The notes under the pieces are model-generated. The model did not search any database. It had not been told where the DNA came from and saw only the letters and a list, made by a program, of their open reading frames with translations. A program made the position numbers and the translations under genes. A stretch of 64,000 nt of DNA from Petunia secreta (lineage: Eukaryota > Streptophyta > Magnoliopsida > Solanales > Solanaceae): NCBI GenBank assembly GCA_029990175.1, contig JARKIP010000038.1, forward strand, positions 25,365,501-25,429,500. The letters are read 5' to 3'. Within the stretch, counting starts at the first letter, position 1, and every line of letters begins with the position of its first letter. Positions 54,856 through 64,000 of the stretch are shown piece by piece.

Positions 54856-55513
54856 TGTTTAACCTAAATCCGATTTTAGGCCAATTAACAATTAAATTTA
54901 TATTTGCGGAGTCACGATCAATAGTTGAGATTAAGGATTCATACGACGGATAAGATGATATTAATTCAGAATATGTAAAGTAAAATGTAAGCAAGAGAAA
55001 AGAGAGATAGACGTATCGTATCCTTCGTCTCCGGGGAGAGTTGGTCGATGTCCACCCTTCAGATGAATTAATCACTAAAAATGATAATCGAAATAGAGAG
55101 TATATCTGAACAAGAGAGAGTGCTCTTTTATTGATAATGTAGACAGGAAGTAAAAGTTGTTACAATTGGTTAAAAGAAGCGCTATTTATAGGCTTGAGAG
55201 GCGCCCGTTGGGATTGTGCTAGCCGTTGGGTGTGGAACTTATCCGGATGAGTAACCGTCAGGCACCCATTCAGCGAAGTTGTAACCGCTAGGCTGCAGTT
55301 ATTGCCGTAACGATCATTTAATGAATGATCGCGTACGGTAATTCTGGTAACTGCCCATTTAAACCATGCCCGCTGTTGAGATGCTCCGTGATTGCCTTGG
55401 GTCTGCCCGTGGGAAATGTCTCTCCGGTGAGTATCTGCCCGATGAATGTCTGTCCGTGCCACGTGGAAAACACGTGTCGCTTTTTAGAGTCTAGTCAGCT
55501 TTTATCCAATACA
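54856..55513 (-). repeat. 5' LTR of the Tat-type element
   Basis: 658 bases, + strand TGTTTAACC...TCCAATACA. Contains a minus-strand TATA box (CTATTTATA, 55182-55190), so gag-pol transcription runs leftward. Followed by AAGTC (55514-55518). Confidence 0.92.
55182..55190 (-). promoter_or_regulatory. TATA box in the Tat 5' LTR
   Basis: TATAAATAG on the minus strand, directed toward gag. The same box in the other LTR is at 42081-42089. Confidence 0.5.
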
Positions 55514-55518
55514 AAGTC

Positions 55519-56548
55519 GTCAAATCAAAGCTTTCGAGAAGGATACTTTGGTCGTATTTCATCATTTTAAACATTGATGATGGGTCATTTCCGGTAGTTG
55601 GACGCTAAGGAGGTGACTTCAAGTATGCAATTGCTCCATAATCACACACTGTGCTACTTTAGGAGACAAGAAAAGCCTTTTCCCTGTTATTTGAAGGTTA
55701 TATGCTACTAAATTTTGGCTGTCAATTTTGTTGGTCGACCTGGACTTGCCACAAAGCACAAGGCGTGTTTTAGGGCAATGATAAGAAAATTTGAATATCC
55801 GTTGACTATCTCCTCTTCCTCTCACGCATCCATTTTCCAATAACAGATTAGTTTATGTCTCTGTTGGAGTGTATACAGATAGGAATGAGTTGACTCTCCC
55901 AATTTAATTTGTTATATTAACCGAGAACGCGTCCATGATTAGGGTGCCAAAGATTAGGTCCATCATTATATTGGAAACAAGTTATTTAATTCTCTTTAAC
56001 AAGTCAAGCAAATAGTCGCAAGTACATGCAGGATAATTTATTTTCATATTTAAATATAACTCTGCAATAATTGGCCTAGAATACGTCCAAGCACGATATA
56101 CACAAGTCAGAACTAGTAAAGCAATCCCTTCCCATCTTCCAAAAACAAAGTCAACTTATGCACCTATAATTGTGTCTTGCCAAAAAAAATACGTACTAAA
56201 CAATATCTCCTTAAATTAAATGGAGGAGGCTTAAGTCACCGGTTCGAGCGGTGGAAACCATTACTAGTAGGTTGCTTAAATCACATCACTCGGATTAACT
56301 GTCTTTTTTGGAGAAAATGACAAAATACTTTGTGCACTGGTTGCTTTTTTATGTTAAAAAATCATTAATAATCTCACTAATGAAGTCATGAAACTCTTAA
56401 TTCATTGGTGAATAAATGGGAATTGATCAGAGGTGGAGCTGGCATCCAGCAATCTCATTATTTACTAATGAACCCATCTCTATTGAACAAAAACCAAAAC
56501 CTCTCTTGCTTCATTCCTCCTTGCTGGTGACTAAATTCCTTCAATAAG
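55519..56548 (+). other. Upstream region and 5' UTR exon of NLR-3
   Basis: Homologous to the region before NLR-2 from about 55745 (GGACTTGCCACA...) on. The part 56430-56548 is especially well conserved and ends in the donor AAG|GTAATT, so it is probably the first, non-coding exon. No ORF. Confidence 0.5.
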
Positions 56549-57578
56549 GTAATTAAGTGCATTTGTATCTGTTTATATTACTCTGTTCTCTTTTTTCATT
56601 AGCTCTCTGTGCTGATTTGCTTTGGGAGAATCTGATTCCCATATACTCAGTAGTGTTTTAACTAACATCCTCTGTAACATTATTTAGGTTGCCTCCATCT
56701 TATTTTAATTGTTGCTTTAACTAAAAAAAAAAAAAATCTCAAATAATAGTCGTTTTTGGATTCCAAGACTAAATTTATTAGTTATTTTCAGCTATACCCT
56801 AACTATTAAAGAAAACTACTTCTTAACTTGGTAAAATATACATTGTATTTATTGATTTCTTAATGGACATGAAAAAAACTTAAGGCCACAACTAAAATGA
56901 GACAGAGGGAGTACTTCCCTAGTACTCCGCCCGAACTACAAATTACAGTACTTTTCTATTTGGTTTGGTCAAGAGAAAATTGAGAGACAGACACCAAAAG
57001 AAGTCCTTCTAGGAGGTTTGTTAAGTTTTTCAAAGACTAAAACGTTTCTTGAGATGTATTTTCCTGTTTCTGCGAAACTGAGAAACTTTACTGTTTGGTT
57101 CCGGAAATTGGAGATATGTTGAGAGTAGGGGTATCACCAGAACTTGTTAACAGAAATTCTGTATATATGCTGAAAACTACCATATAACTAGCTTGGCACT
57201 CGAAACACTGAATAATACATAAGGGTGCACTTTGTAGAGCAGTCTGCGCAGGTTGTCCTCTAATGAATGCTATAAAGACTTCTATGGCATAATAAAGAAG
57301 GAAGACTCCATTTTTCTTTGTTTCAGTTGATGAAGATTCTTTAACGAGTGTCTTTAAAAGTCCTAAAATTGGAAATTTTAGATTTCTCCTGAGTCTCAAA
57401 TCCCAAAAATGAGTTCGTCTAGTGATTTATAATTTTTTCTTGAAGACTACCATTCACCAGAAATGAAAGAAACACTAAGAGCAGCACCGAAATGTTTATA
57501 TTATTAAACGGTGATCAGCTGTAAATTGTATTCCCTAAAGCTATTTGCTTACTAGTTCAATTATTGTCTTTCTTCTAG
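56549..57578 (+). other. Predicted 5' UTR intron of NLR-3
   Basis: Donor AAG|GTAATTAAG at 56549, acceptor TTTCTTCTAG ending 57578, followed by TGGTCCACAAACAGCTTGCGC, matching the NLR-2 arrangement. Contains an eroded Stowaway MITE at 56691-56911. Confidence 0.6.
56691..56911. mobile_element. Eroded Stowaway-like MITE in the NLR-3 leader intron
   Basis: GCCTCCATCTTATTTTAATT at the left and AAAATGAGACAGAGGGAG at the right, at the same place as the NLR-2 copy and alignable to it throughout. The right TA is kept (56912-56913); the left end has changed. Confidence 0.6.
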
Positions 57579-57646
57579 TGGTCCACAAACAGCTTGCGCA
57601 GTAGGACTTCGCAAGAACTTTGGATAGACTTTCTGGAGGAGCAAGA

Positions 57647-60600
57647 ATGGCGGACCCTGTGATTGGTGCTACTGTTCAAGTTGTGCTAGAGAAGCTGCTT
57701 TCTCTCACTGTTGAGGAAGTCAATAGTTTAAGAAACTGCAAGAAAGATCTCAAACTGCTGACACAAAATGTATCCATGATCCAGTCTTTCATTCTTGATG
57801 CTGAAACACAACAAGTTAAGCATCAAGCTGTGGAAGAATGGCTGAAGAGGCTTGAGAGAGTTGTTGAAGATGCTGAAATTGTGTTTGATGGATTCAGATA
57901 TGAATCTCTCAAAAGAGAAGTGAAGATCCGGAAAAACCGAATGAAAAAGGTCACTGATTTCGTTTCTCATACAGCTTTTAAGAGCAAAATGTCTCGAAAA
58001 ATCAATGACATCAATGACGAGTTCAGGGCTATCAATCAGTTAGCCAATCAGCTCGGTCTGAAATCCCAAGAAGGTCCTCCTAAGCAAATACTACCAATAC
58101 GAGAAACAGATTCCATGGTAGTTGCTTCCGATGTTGTTGGTAGAGACAAGGATGTTGCTGAAATAAAGGAAAAGATGTTGAGCATGAGCGAGGATGTTGT
58201 TTTGTACACTATTCCCATTGTGGGTATGGGAGGTATGGGGAAAACAACCGTGGCTAAGAGAATTTTCCATGATGAAAAAATCAAGCAACACTTTAAAAAG
58301 AGAGTTTGGTTGTGCCAACCTGAAATGTCAGAAACTAAGAGCTTTCTTGAACTAATCCTCGAATATCTGACAGAAAAGAAACTTGAGTTCCGAAGTAGGG
58401 ATATAATAGTCAAGAAGCTCCAAGATGAATTGGGAGGACAAAGGTATTTGCTTGTTCTGGATGATTTGTGGCATGTCGACCCTAATTCGTGGCATGAGTT
58501 TGAGGGTACCTTAAGAGGAATAAACACATCCACAGGAAATTGTGTTCTTGTGACCACTCGCATTAATCTGGTGGCATCCAGAGTATCAGTGGATCTTCAT
58601 ATGTTGGGGAAATTGGACAAAGATCAATGTTGGTCCATCTTCAAGCAAAGAGCATTTCTTAATTGGGAGGTTCCAAAGAAAATAGTGAGCAGGATAGTTG
58701 AGATGTGTCAAGGTCTACCACTAGCAGCAAGCGTATTGGGAGGCCTATTGCGGAACAAAGAAAAACATGATTGGAAAGCAATTCTTGATGGAAACCCTCT
58801 TGTTGCAGGCGAAGATGATACTGGGGAAAATAGCTTAAGGAAAATTCTGAAACTCAGCTATGTTTATCTACCATCTCCGCATCTAAAAAAATGTTTTGCT
58901 TACTTTGCAATGTTTCCAAAAGATTTTGAGTTTGAAACGGACCAACTAATCCAACTCTGGATGGCGGAAGGGTTTCTTTGTCCATGTAAAGAGATCGTTG
59001 TAATGGAAGATGTTGGGAACAAGTTTATTAAGCTTTTGGTGCAAAATTCCTTGCTGCAAGATGTTAAGCTCGATGAGCACAAGAATATAACACACTGTAA
59101 GATGCATGATCTCGTACATGATTTGGCTGGAGATATTTTAAAACCAAAACTATTTGATCCGAAAGGTATCAAAGGAGAAAATCCTTCTCAAGTTCGATAT
59201 TTTGGATGGGACTCACCAAGTGATCAAATAGAAAAGATGGACGAGCCAAGACGTTTGTGCACGTTGTTCTGGAGAAGAAATTGTATATCTGAAGATATGC
59301 TATTGAGCTTTCAGTTCTTGAGAGTTTTAAATTTTTCCATGTCAGACATTAAGGTGTTGTCAGCCTCAATCAGCAAGCTAATACACTTGAGATATCTTGA
59401 TCTATCTGACACTTGGATCAAATCCTTGCCCAACTCCATTTGCAAGCTCTACAATTTGCAAACATATAGAGCAAACAACTGCTATTCACTCAAGGAGCTT
59501 CCACATGAGATGGGGGATATGGTAAGTTTGAGACACATATATTACAGCTTACGAGATGGCCATCGTTCTGACTCTGTGATGCCACTTAAGATGGGGCAGT
59601 TAACCTGTCTTCAAACCCTACAGTTTTTCAATGTTGGTTTAGAGAAAGGTCGCCGAATAGATGAGCTAGGTTGTTTGAAGAACCTTAGAGGTGAATTGTC
59701 GATCAGTGGTCTCCAATCAGTATGTAATAGAGAAGAAGCTCAAACAGCATGTCTACAAGTGAAACCGAATATCTACAAATTGACATATTTATGGTTCCAT
59801 GATGAAACAGCTGAAGGTTGTGAAACCAATGATGAGCATGTGTTGGATGGTCTTCAGCCACATCCTAACTTGAAAACCTTAGTAGTAGAGGGCTATTTGG
59901 GGACTAGATTTCCATCATGGTTTAGTGAAGAAATGCTACCAAATTTGGTCTCACTCAAATTAAATGGTTGCAAAAGTTGCAGAGAGATTCCATCACTTGG
60001 CCAACTGAAACTCCTCCGGCATCTCGAACTGGTTGAATTCAATAAGGTGGAATGCATTGGACCTGCATTTTATGGTGTTGAGGTCAACAATAATAGATCA
60101 AGCAGTAATTATACTAATATCCAAGTGTTCCCCTCACTTAAAGAACTAGTATTGGCAGATATGCCTTGCTTCACTGAATGGAAGGAAGTGACATCGATGC
60201 CAACAATAAATGGTGGTAAAGATGGAGCTAGAATTAGAATGTTTCCTAGGCTTGAGAAGTTGAGCATTAGGAATTGTCCAGTGTTAAAGAGTACTCCAAG
60301 TCAATTTGAGATCCTGCGTGAATTAAGGATTAAAGGAGTTGACAGTGAAAAGCCATTGTTGAACTTGTGTAGAAACTTGACATCTCTCACAACGCTTGAT
60401 GTCGATGGTGTGAAAGAGCTCACTTGTCTTCCAGATGAGATGCTACACAACAATAGTTCTCTTCAATATCTAACAGTCTATAGTTGCGAAGAGTTACGTG
60501 AATTTCCACAAAGTTTGTACAATCTCCATTCCCTTAAGAGCTTAGCGATTTGTGGGTGCCCCAATTTCAGTTCCATTCCTGTCCCCAGTGGAGAAGAACA

Positions 60601-61477
60601 TTTGACTTCCCTTCAAAGTCTTAGCATATCCTTTTGTGACGGATTGACCAGTTTACCAAGTGGATTGCTGGAGCATTGTCGGTCTCTGGAATCTTTAAGG
60701 GTCTCATACTGTTGCAACCTAGTAGTTTCCATCCCTTTACATGTGTGGGAAATACCTTCACTTTCACGTATAGATATATCAAGATGTTTTGAATTGGATA
60801 GTGTACCAGCATGGGACCTTCACCGTCTCACTGGGTTAAGGGATTTGACTATTGGTCCCTTCTCTGTGTTTGTGGATTTTGAGACATTCCAACTGATTTT
60901 TAATGGCATTCAACAGCTATCATCCCTTCGTGCATTGGAGGTGTACGGATGTGTGTATTGGGATTCTCTGCCCTATCAGCTCATGCAATCCTCTGCCCTA
61001 ACATGTTTGCAAATATATAAATTTGGAATCAAGGCTCTGGACTTCTCAAATCCCATGCCTAAACTATGGTTTCTGGCGATCAATTGTTGTGAATTGTTAG
61101 AAGCTTTGTCAGATGGGCTCGTCAACCTTGTTTCTTTGGAAAGGTTATGTATATGGAACTGCGAAAAACTGCAGCATCTGCCATCCGGAGAGGCCATGCG
61201 ACGCCTTACCAAATTAAAGTACCTGGAAATTAAAGGTTGCCCAGAGTTAGAAGAGAGTTGCACCAATCGGAGTGGCCCAAACTCCCAGTGGTTCAACATT
61301 TCCCATATTCCAGATATCCTCATAGGTGGAACGAGAATTCAGAACTTAGGTAAGTCTTTGTTTCTTCTCTCTTTATTCCCATGCATTTGTTTTTCAGGAA
61401 TCCATTGTCTCATTCTCCTTCTTTCTTTTAGTTATCGTAGTTTTTCATTCCCCGTAGTTTTCATTGCCCAAAGTTAA
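57647..61477 (+). CDS. NLR-3: CC-NB-LRR disease resistance protein
   Basis: Start at the ATG 57647 (MADPVIGATVQVVLEKLLSL); the frame opens upstream only at a TTG. P-loop GMGGMGKTT at 193, LLVLDDLW about 268-275, GLPLA about 356, CFAYFAMFPKDF about 416, MHD at 486, LRRs from about 557 onward. Very close to NLR-2 in the coiled coil and NB-ARC, with more differences in the LRR. Read without splicing, the frame runs through the donor at 61350 and adds a hydrophobic tail (LLSLFPCICF...) to 61477; this tail is probably intron. With the conserved splice the protein is 1236 aa ending Gly-Asp. No frame break is visible; the best candidate for a fully intact gene in the cluster. Confidence 0.93.
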   Translation: MADPVIGATVQVVLEKLLSLTVEEVNSLRNCKKDLKLLTQNVSMIQSFILDAETQQVKHQAVEEWLKRLERVVEDAEIVFDGFRYESLKREVKIRKNRMKKVTDFVSHTAFKSKMSRKINDINDEFRAINQLANQLGLKSQEGPPKQILPIRETDSMVVASDVVGRDKDVAEIKEKMLSMSEDVVLYTIPIVGMGGMGKTTVAKRIFHDEKIKQHFKKRVWLCQPEMSETKSFLELILEYLTEKKLEFRSRDIIVKKLQDELGGQRYLLVLDDLWHVDPNSWHEFEGTLRGINTSTGNCVLVTTRINLVASRVSVDLHMLGKLDKDQCWSIFKQRAFLNWEVPKKIVSRIVEMCQGLPLAASVLGGLLRNKEKHDWKAILDGNPLVAGEDDTGENSLRKILKLSYVYLPSPHLKKCFAYFAMFPKDFEFETDQLIQLWMAEGFLCPCKEIVVMEDVGNKFIKLLVQNSLLQDVKLDEHKNITHCKMHDLVHDLAGDILKPKLFDPKGIKGENPSQVRYFGWDSPSDQIEKMDEPRRLCTLFWRRNCISEDMLLSFQFLRVLNFSMSDIKVLSASISKLIHLRYLDLSDTWIKSLPNSICKLYNLQTYRANNCYSLKELPHEMGDMVSLRHIYYSLRDGHRSDSVMPLKMGQLTCLQTLQFFNVGLEKGRRIDELGCLKNLRGELSISGLQSVCNREEAQTACLQVKPNIYKLTYLWFHDETAEGCETNDEHVLDGLQPHPNLKTLVVEGYLGTRFPSWFSEEMLPNLVSLKLNGCKSCREIPSLGQLKLLRHLELVEFNKVECIGPAFYGVEVNNNRSSSNYTNIQVFPSLKELVLADMPCFTEWKEVTSMPTINGGKDGARIRMFPRLEKLSIRNCPVLKSTPSQFEILRELRIKGVDSEKPLLNLCRNLTSLTTLDVDGVKELTCLPDEMLHNNSSLQYLTVYSCEELREFPQSLYNLHSLKSLAICGCPNFSSIPVPSGEEHLTSLQSLSISFCDGLTSLPSGLLEHCRSLESLRVSYCCNLVVSIPLHVWEIPSLSRIDISRCFELDSVPAWDLHRLTGLRDLTIGPFSVFVDFETFQLIFNGIQQLSSLRALEVYGCVYWDSLPYQLMQSSALTCLQIYKFGIKALDFSNPMPKLWFLAINCCELLEALSDGLVNLVSLERLCIWNCEKLQHLPSGEAMRRLTKLKYLEIKGCPELEESCTNRSGPNSQWFNISHIPDILIGGTRIQNLGKSLFLLSLFPCICFSGIHCLILLLSFSYRSFSFPVVFIAQS

Positions 61478-61552
61478 AAGATTCTCATTATAGTTAAAAT
61501 GAGAAGTTAAACTTAAATTGTTTCCAAATTTAGAATTATGTTATTCTTTTTT

Positions 61553-63041
61553 GACAAAATGGCTAAAGTACATCCTGAACTATGCCTTTTTTCTCAAATT
61601 GACACTTTAACTTTACGGGGGTCCTTGTACACCCTTGAACATTTTAAAAGTGATATTAATATGCCCTTTCTAGACCAATGTCTTAACAAAGAGAGTGACT
61701 CGCACGCACAAATCATTGCTTAGCATGTGTCAAATGATAAAAATATTACTCCATCCGGTCCATTTTATTTGATGTTTTGGGTGTTTTCACGCAAATTAAG
61801 AAAATCACATTTTTAGCATTAATTAGCAATGTAATACTAAATTAACCCTTATTCAAACTATTATTACTTATCATTTTGTTTAAAGTCATTTATTAGCAAG
61901 GGGTGACATTGCAAAATTCCATCTTGATTTCCGGAAAGATTAAATATTATGGACCAAGAAAAATAGGCTAAAACATCAAATAAAGTGGACCGGAGGGAGT
62001 AGTAAATAGTAAAAACGAATAAAAAGAAAGAAGCTATTAACTCCTTTTATATACCCACAAGCATCGCCACCCTCTGTTTCCTTCTCCCGTGTAAATCCAC
62101 AGGGCCTCTTCCTCACCATCTCTATATCTCCTGTGGCATCCAATGACAAACACAATCGGGCCACACCCTATCAATTAAAAAAAATCTTAAAGGATTTAGC
62201 TAAGCCCTTCCAATCCTCTAGAAAGCTTCGGTGAAGTGATTATTCACTCCTAAAGAGGAACCCATAGCTTTCGGTTGACCCTCTTTAATGGCGGCGTCAT
62301 GGATATTAAATTTAAGAACTGGTCATATGAAAATAGTAAAAACAAGCTTAACATTTTGAGAGTTGTAGGATTTGTAGTGGTAAGAGATAATTCTAGGGGA
62401 GGGAGGGTTCATTTAGTAAAAAAAGAGATTGGAACAGATACTACACATATTTCCACCACCAGTGAGTGAAACAGATCAGAAAAATCGGGTCAGATCTTTG
62501 ATCGACTATGTTACTGTTGCTTTGGCCCTTTTTGACTTTGTTTCAACCTGATTATCAAATCCTTTGTTATTTATGGCTGAAGCATTGTTATGCTTTGTCC
62601 CCTGTTATGCTTTCCTTATACATTTCGCGTAATCGAATTTCATGGGGTTTGAAGTGAAGAAGTAAGATAGAGGTGTGGTTGTGGTTGTCAATTTGTTGTT
62701 AATTAAGAGGTGGTGTTGCTGAAGGGGTGGTACTTGTAAAGAGGTGGCAATGGGCGAAGTTAGAATAAGGAAGAAGATAAGAAAGAAAAGAAAAAGGAAA
62801 AAGAAAAAGAGTAATAAAAAGGAAAAGAATTAAAAAATACTAACAAAAAAATCTGGCAAAAAATAAACTAGTTTCTCACTCTCTTTAAGCGAGTGATATA
62901 CACTTGCTATGCCACGTAGGCTCAAAAGTGGGTATTAATATTGGTTCAAAGATGTTCAAGGGGGTACTAGGACCCCCGCAAAGTTAAGGTGTCAAGTTGG
63001 AAAAATATGCATACTTCAGGGTGTACTTTAGCCATTTTGCC
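61553..63041. mobile_element. Non-autonomous MULE-like element with long TIRs
   Basis: Left end GACAAAATGGCTAAAGTACA; right end, inverted, GGCAAAATGGCTAAAGTACA. The inverted similarity continues for about 110 bases (CTTTAACTTTACGGGGGTCC versus CCTTAACTTTGCGGGGGTCC). Flanked by nine-base direct repeats TTCTTTTTT (61544-61552 and 63042-63050). Long TIRs with a 9-base TSD indicate the Mutator superfamily. The equivalent site in NLR-2 is empty. No transposase ORF; a 64-codon frame at 62275-62469 is not recognised. Confidence 0.8.
61749..61999. mobile_element. Stowaway-like MITE nested in the MULE-like element
   Basis: Ends CTCCATCCGGTCCATTTTAT and AAAGTGGACCGGAGGGAG inverted, flanked by TA (61747-61748, 62000-62001). 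Its position inside the MULE-like element shows it inserted later or travelled with it. Confidence 0.75.
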
Positions 63042-63324
63042 TTCTTTTTTGATGGACCAATGAGAAAATAATGTCACATAAATTGGAATGCAAGGAGTAC
63101 TATACCACTAAATAATTCCAGAAAAAAAAAAAGCTTTATTTATCGTTATTTCCATAAAAAGGTTTTCTGTTAATTCGATCATTTTTCTTATAATTTTTTG
63201 ACATATAGAAAAATGCTAAGTTATCAGTGAATTGCATCCGTGCTTTATCAACTAGTAATATCTACATACCTTCAAAGATGTGGTTTACTTCTAAATATTT
63301 ATGTTCTCTCTCATAGGTGACTAA

Positions 63325-63802
63325 ATCAAATTTCATGGCAGAAGGTTGCTAGCTGTGATATATCAACTATCAAGTCAAAATGTACGGGCCTTAATCAGGT
63401 TGGCTAAATTTTCATTCAGACTTGGTATATAGGAATGCTATAACAAATTTGTCAAGTTCTTTTTGGCACTCCTTTTGTATGACACACATTTACTGTTTAA
63501 CAGGGCTTGGTTATGTTCCACTCACAGCCATCTTCTTTTGTATTCAAGCCGCTGTAGCGGTCTCTCCTGAGCAAACATGGAATATGCTGTGGATTGACTT
63601 ATTTGAAGTGCACTCTGGTCTTGTAGGACAGAATCTCAGAGGTAGACTCGTTACTGGACTCTTTAATGATTATTTGGTAAAGCTCAACATTTAAATCTTC
63701 ATAACGGGGGATATCAACAATTATTAAGTACTCTTATGGAGTTAACAAAGTTGCTCACTTGCCCAAGTGAAACTATTCTTGTCTTAGGTCTCTTATTATT
63801 AA
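63325..63802 (+). other. 3' UTR / downstream region of NLR-3
   Basis: Homologous to the NLR-1 and NLR-2 downstream regions. A 90-codon frame at 63422-63694 lies within this UTR-like block and is not conserved as a frame in the paralogues. Confidence 0.5.
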
Positions 63803-64000
63803 ACTAGATGGGGGTGGCCGTGCTACGGGCCCAATAGTTTTTTTTTTTATTACGAAACCGATAATTTGCATTATAGAATACATATAGCGATAGAATTTTA
63901 TGATACGTTTGAAAATATTAACGCATATTGGTTATCTTGGTACGCCCCATTAAAGGTTAATACCTGGAATAAATTCCTTACAAAGTTTTATGCAGTGTTT
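63803..64000 (-). mobile_element. Possible Helitron 3' terminus
   Basis: On the minus strand the segment ends GGGCCCGTAGCACGGCC-ACCCCCATCTAGT, next to T. This has a short GC-rich hairpin about ten bases before a CTAGT end, the typical Helitron 3' signature. The body would extend beyond the right edge of the window, so the 5' end and any Rep/helicase cannot be checked. Confidence 0.4.

Larger units (their letters stand above)
41755..55513 (-). mobile_element. Complete Tat-type Ty3-gypsy retrotransposon (13.8 kb) with nested solo LTR
   Basis: LTRs 41755-42411 and 54856-55513, flanked by AAGTC at 41750-41754 and 55514-55518. In element orientation (minus strand) the order is 5' LTR (right), PBS, gag, protease, RT, RNase H, integrase, then a region holding an oppositely oriented (+ strand) spliced gene, PPT-like GTGCGGGGACTATC, and 3' LTR (left). 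An antisense ORF between pol and the 3' LTR is a known trait of Tat-lineage elements such as Grande and Retand. LTRs differ at about 12 substitutions by eye (about 1.8%). A 2477-base solo LTR interrupts the integrase. Confidence 0.92.
61350..63324 (+). other. Predicted last intron and terminal exon of NLR-3, enlarged by transposons
   Basis: Donor TTAG|GTAAGT at 61350, acceptor TCTCATAG ending 63316, then GTGACTAA giving Gly-Asp-stop (63322-63324). The intron is about 1967 bases versus 342 in NLR-1 and 467 in NLR-2; nearly all the excess is the insertion at 61553-63041. Confidence 0.6.

Noticed and set aside
57600..57646. Upstream TTG starts extending NLR-3 (and likewise GTG/TTG in NLR-1 and NLR-2)
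   Set aside because: Plant nuclear genes rarely start at such codons, the upstream residues differ among paralogues, and MADPVIGA is conserved from the ATG.
62275..62469. 64-codon frame inside the MULE-like element
   Set aside because: Too short, no family; the element looks non-autonomous.

Overview
The window looks like a Solanaceae nuclear genome segment (Nicotiana or a close relative is plausible, but the species is not proven). The reasons are AT-rich DNA, solanaceous-style CC-NB-LRR genes, introns with plant splice signals, Stowaway-type MITEs, and nested Ty1-copia and Ty3-gypsy LTR retrotransposons. It is a disease-resistance (NLR) gene cluster blown apart by transposons. There is no bacterial-type or CRISPR content.

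Three tandem, same-strand (+) NLR paralogues form the backbone: NLR-1 (1265-4984), NLR-2 (16266-19907) and NLR-3 (57647-61477). Each has an Rx-type coiled coil, an NB-ARC with P-loop, kinase-2 (LDDLW), GLPLA and MHD motifs, and a long LRR. NLR-2 and NLR-3 are the closer pair and share a 5' UTR intron carrying the same Stowaway MITE. All three carry a conserved splice donor just before the end of the ORF and a conserved acceptor downstream; using it would end NLR-1 and NLR-3 with a two-residue exon (about 1235 and 1236 aa). In NLR-2 two stop codons fall before the donor, so its last ~22 residues are lost.

Region by region: 1-796 is DNA ending in a CACTA-transposon terminus. 1265-5830 is NLR-1 and its 3' region. 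5831-8060 holds MITE-like DNA and an array of inverted-repeat hairpins. 8710-14216 is a minus-strand copia element with an intact 1387-codon reading frame but only one recognisable LTR and a TTG where the ATG should be. 14425-20432 is NLR-2. 21362-33842 is a complete Athila-type gypsy element (LTRs, TSD TTTCC, tRNA-Asp-type PBS, broken gag-pol, intact extra ORF). 35916-41640 is a second copia element with nearly identical LTRs but a badly broken pol. 41755-55513 is a complete minus-strand Tat-type gypsy element (TSD AAGTC) carrying a spliced antisense gene, a tRNA-like sequence, and a 2.5 kb solo LTR (TSD AATGG) inside its integrase. 55519-63802 is NLR-3, whose last intron contains a MULE-like element (9-bp TSD) with a Stowaway nested in it. 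A possible Helitron end lies at 63803.

Of the ~37 kb between the stop of NLR-2 and the start of NLR-3, about 32 kb is three LTR retrotransposons; once removed, the ancestral spacing is about 5 kb. The three NLRs are the only likely host protein-coding genes. Coordinates of LTRs, TSDs and splice sites were read by eye; divergence figures are by-eye counts, not alignments.
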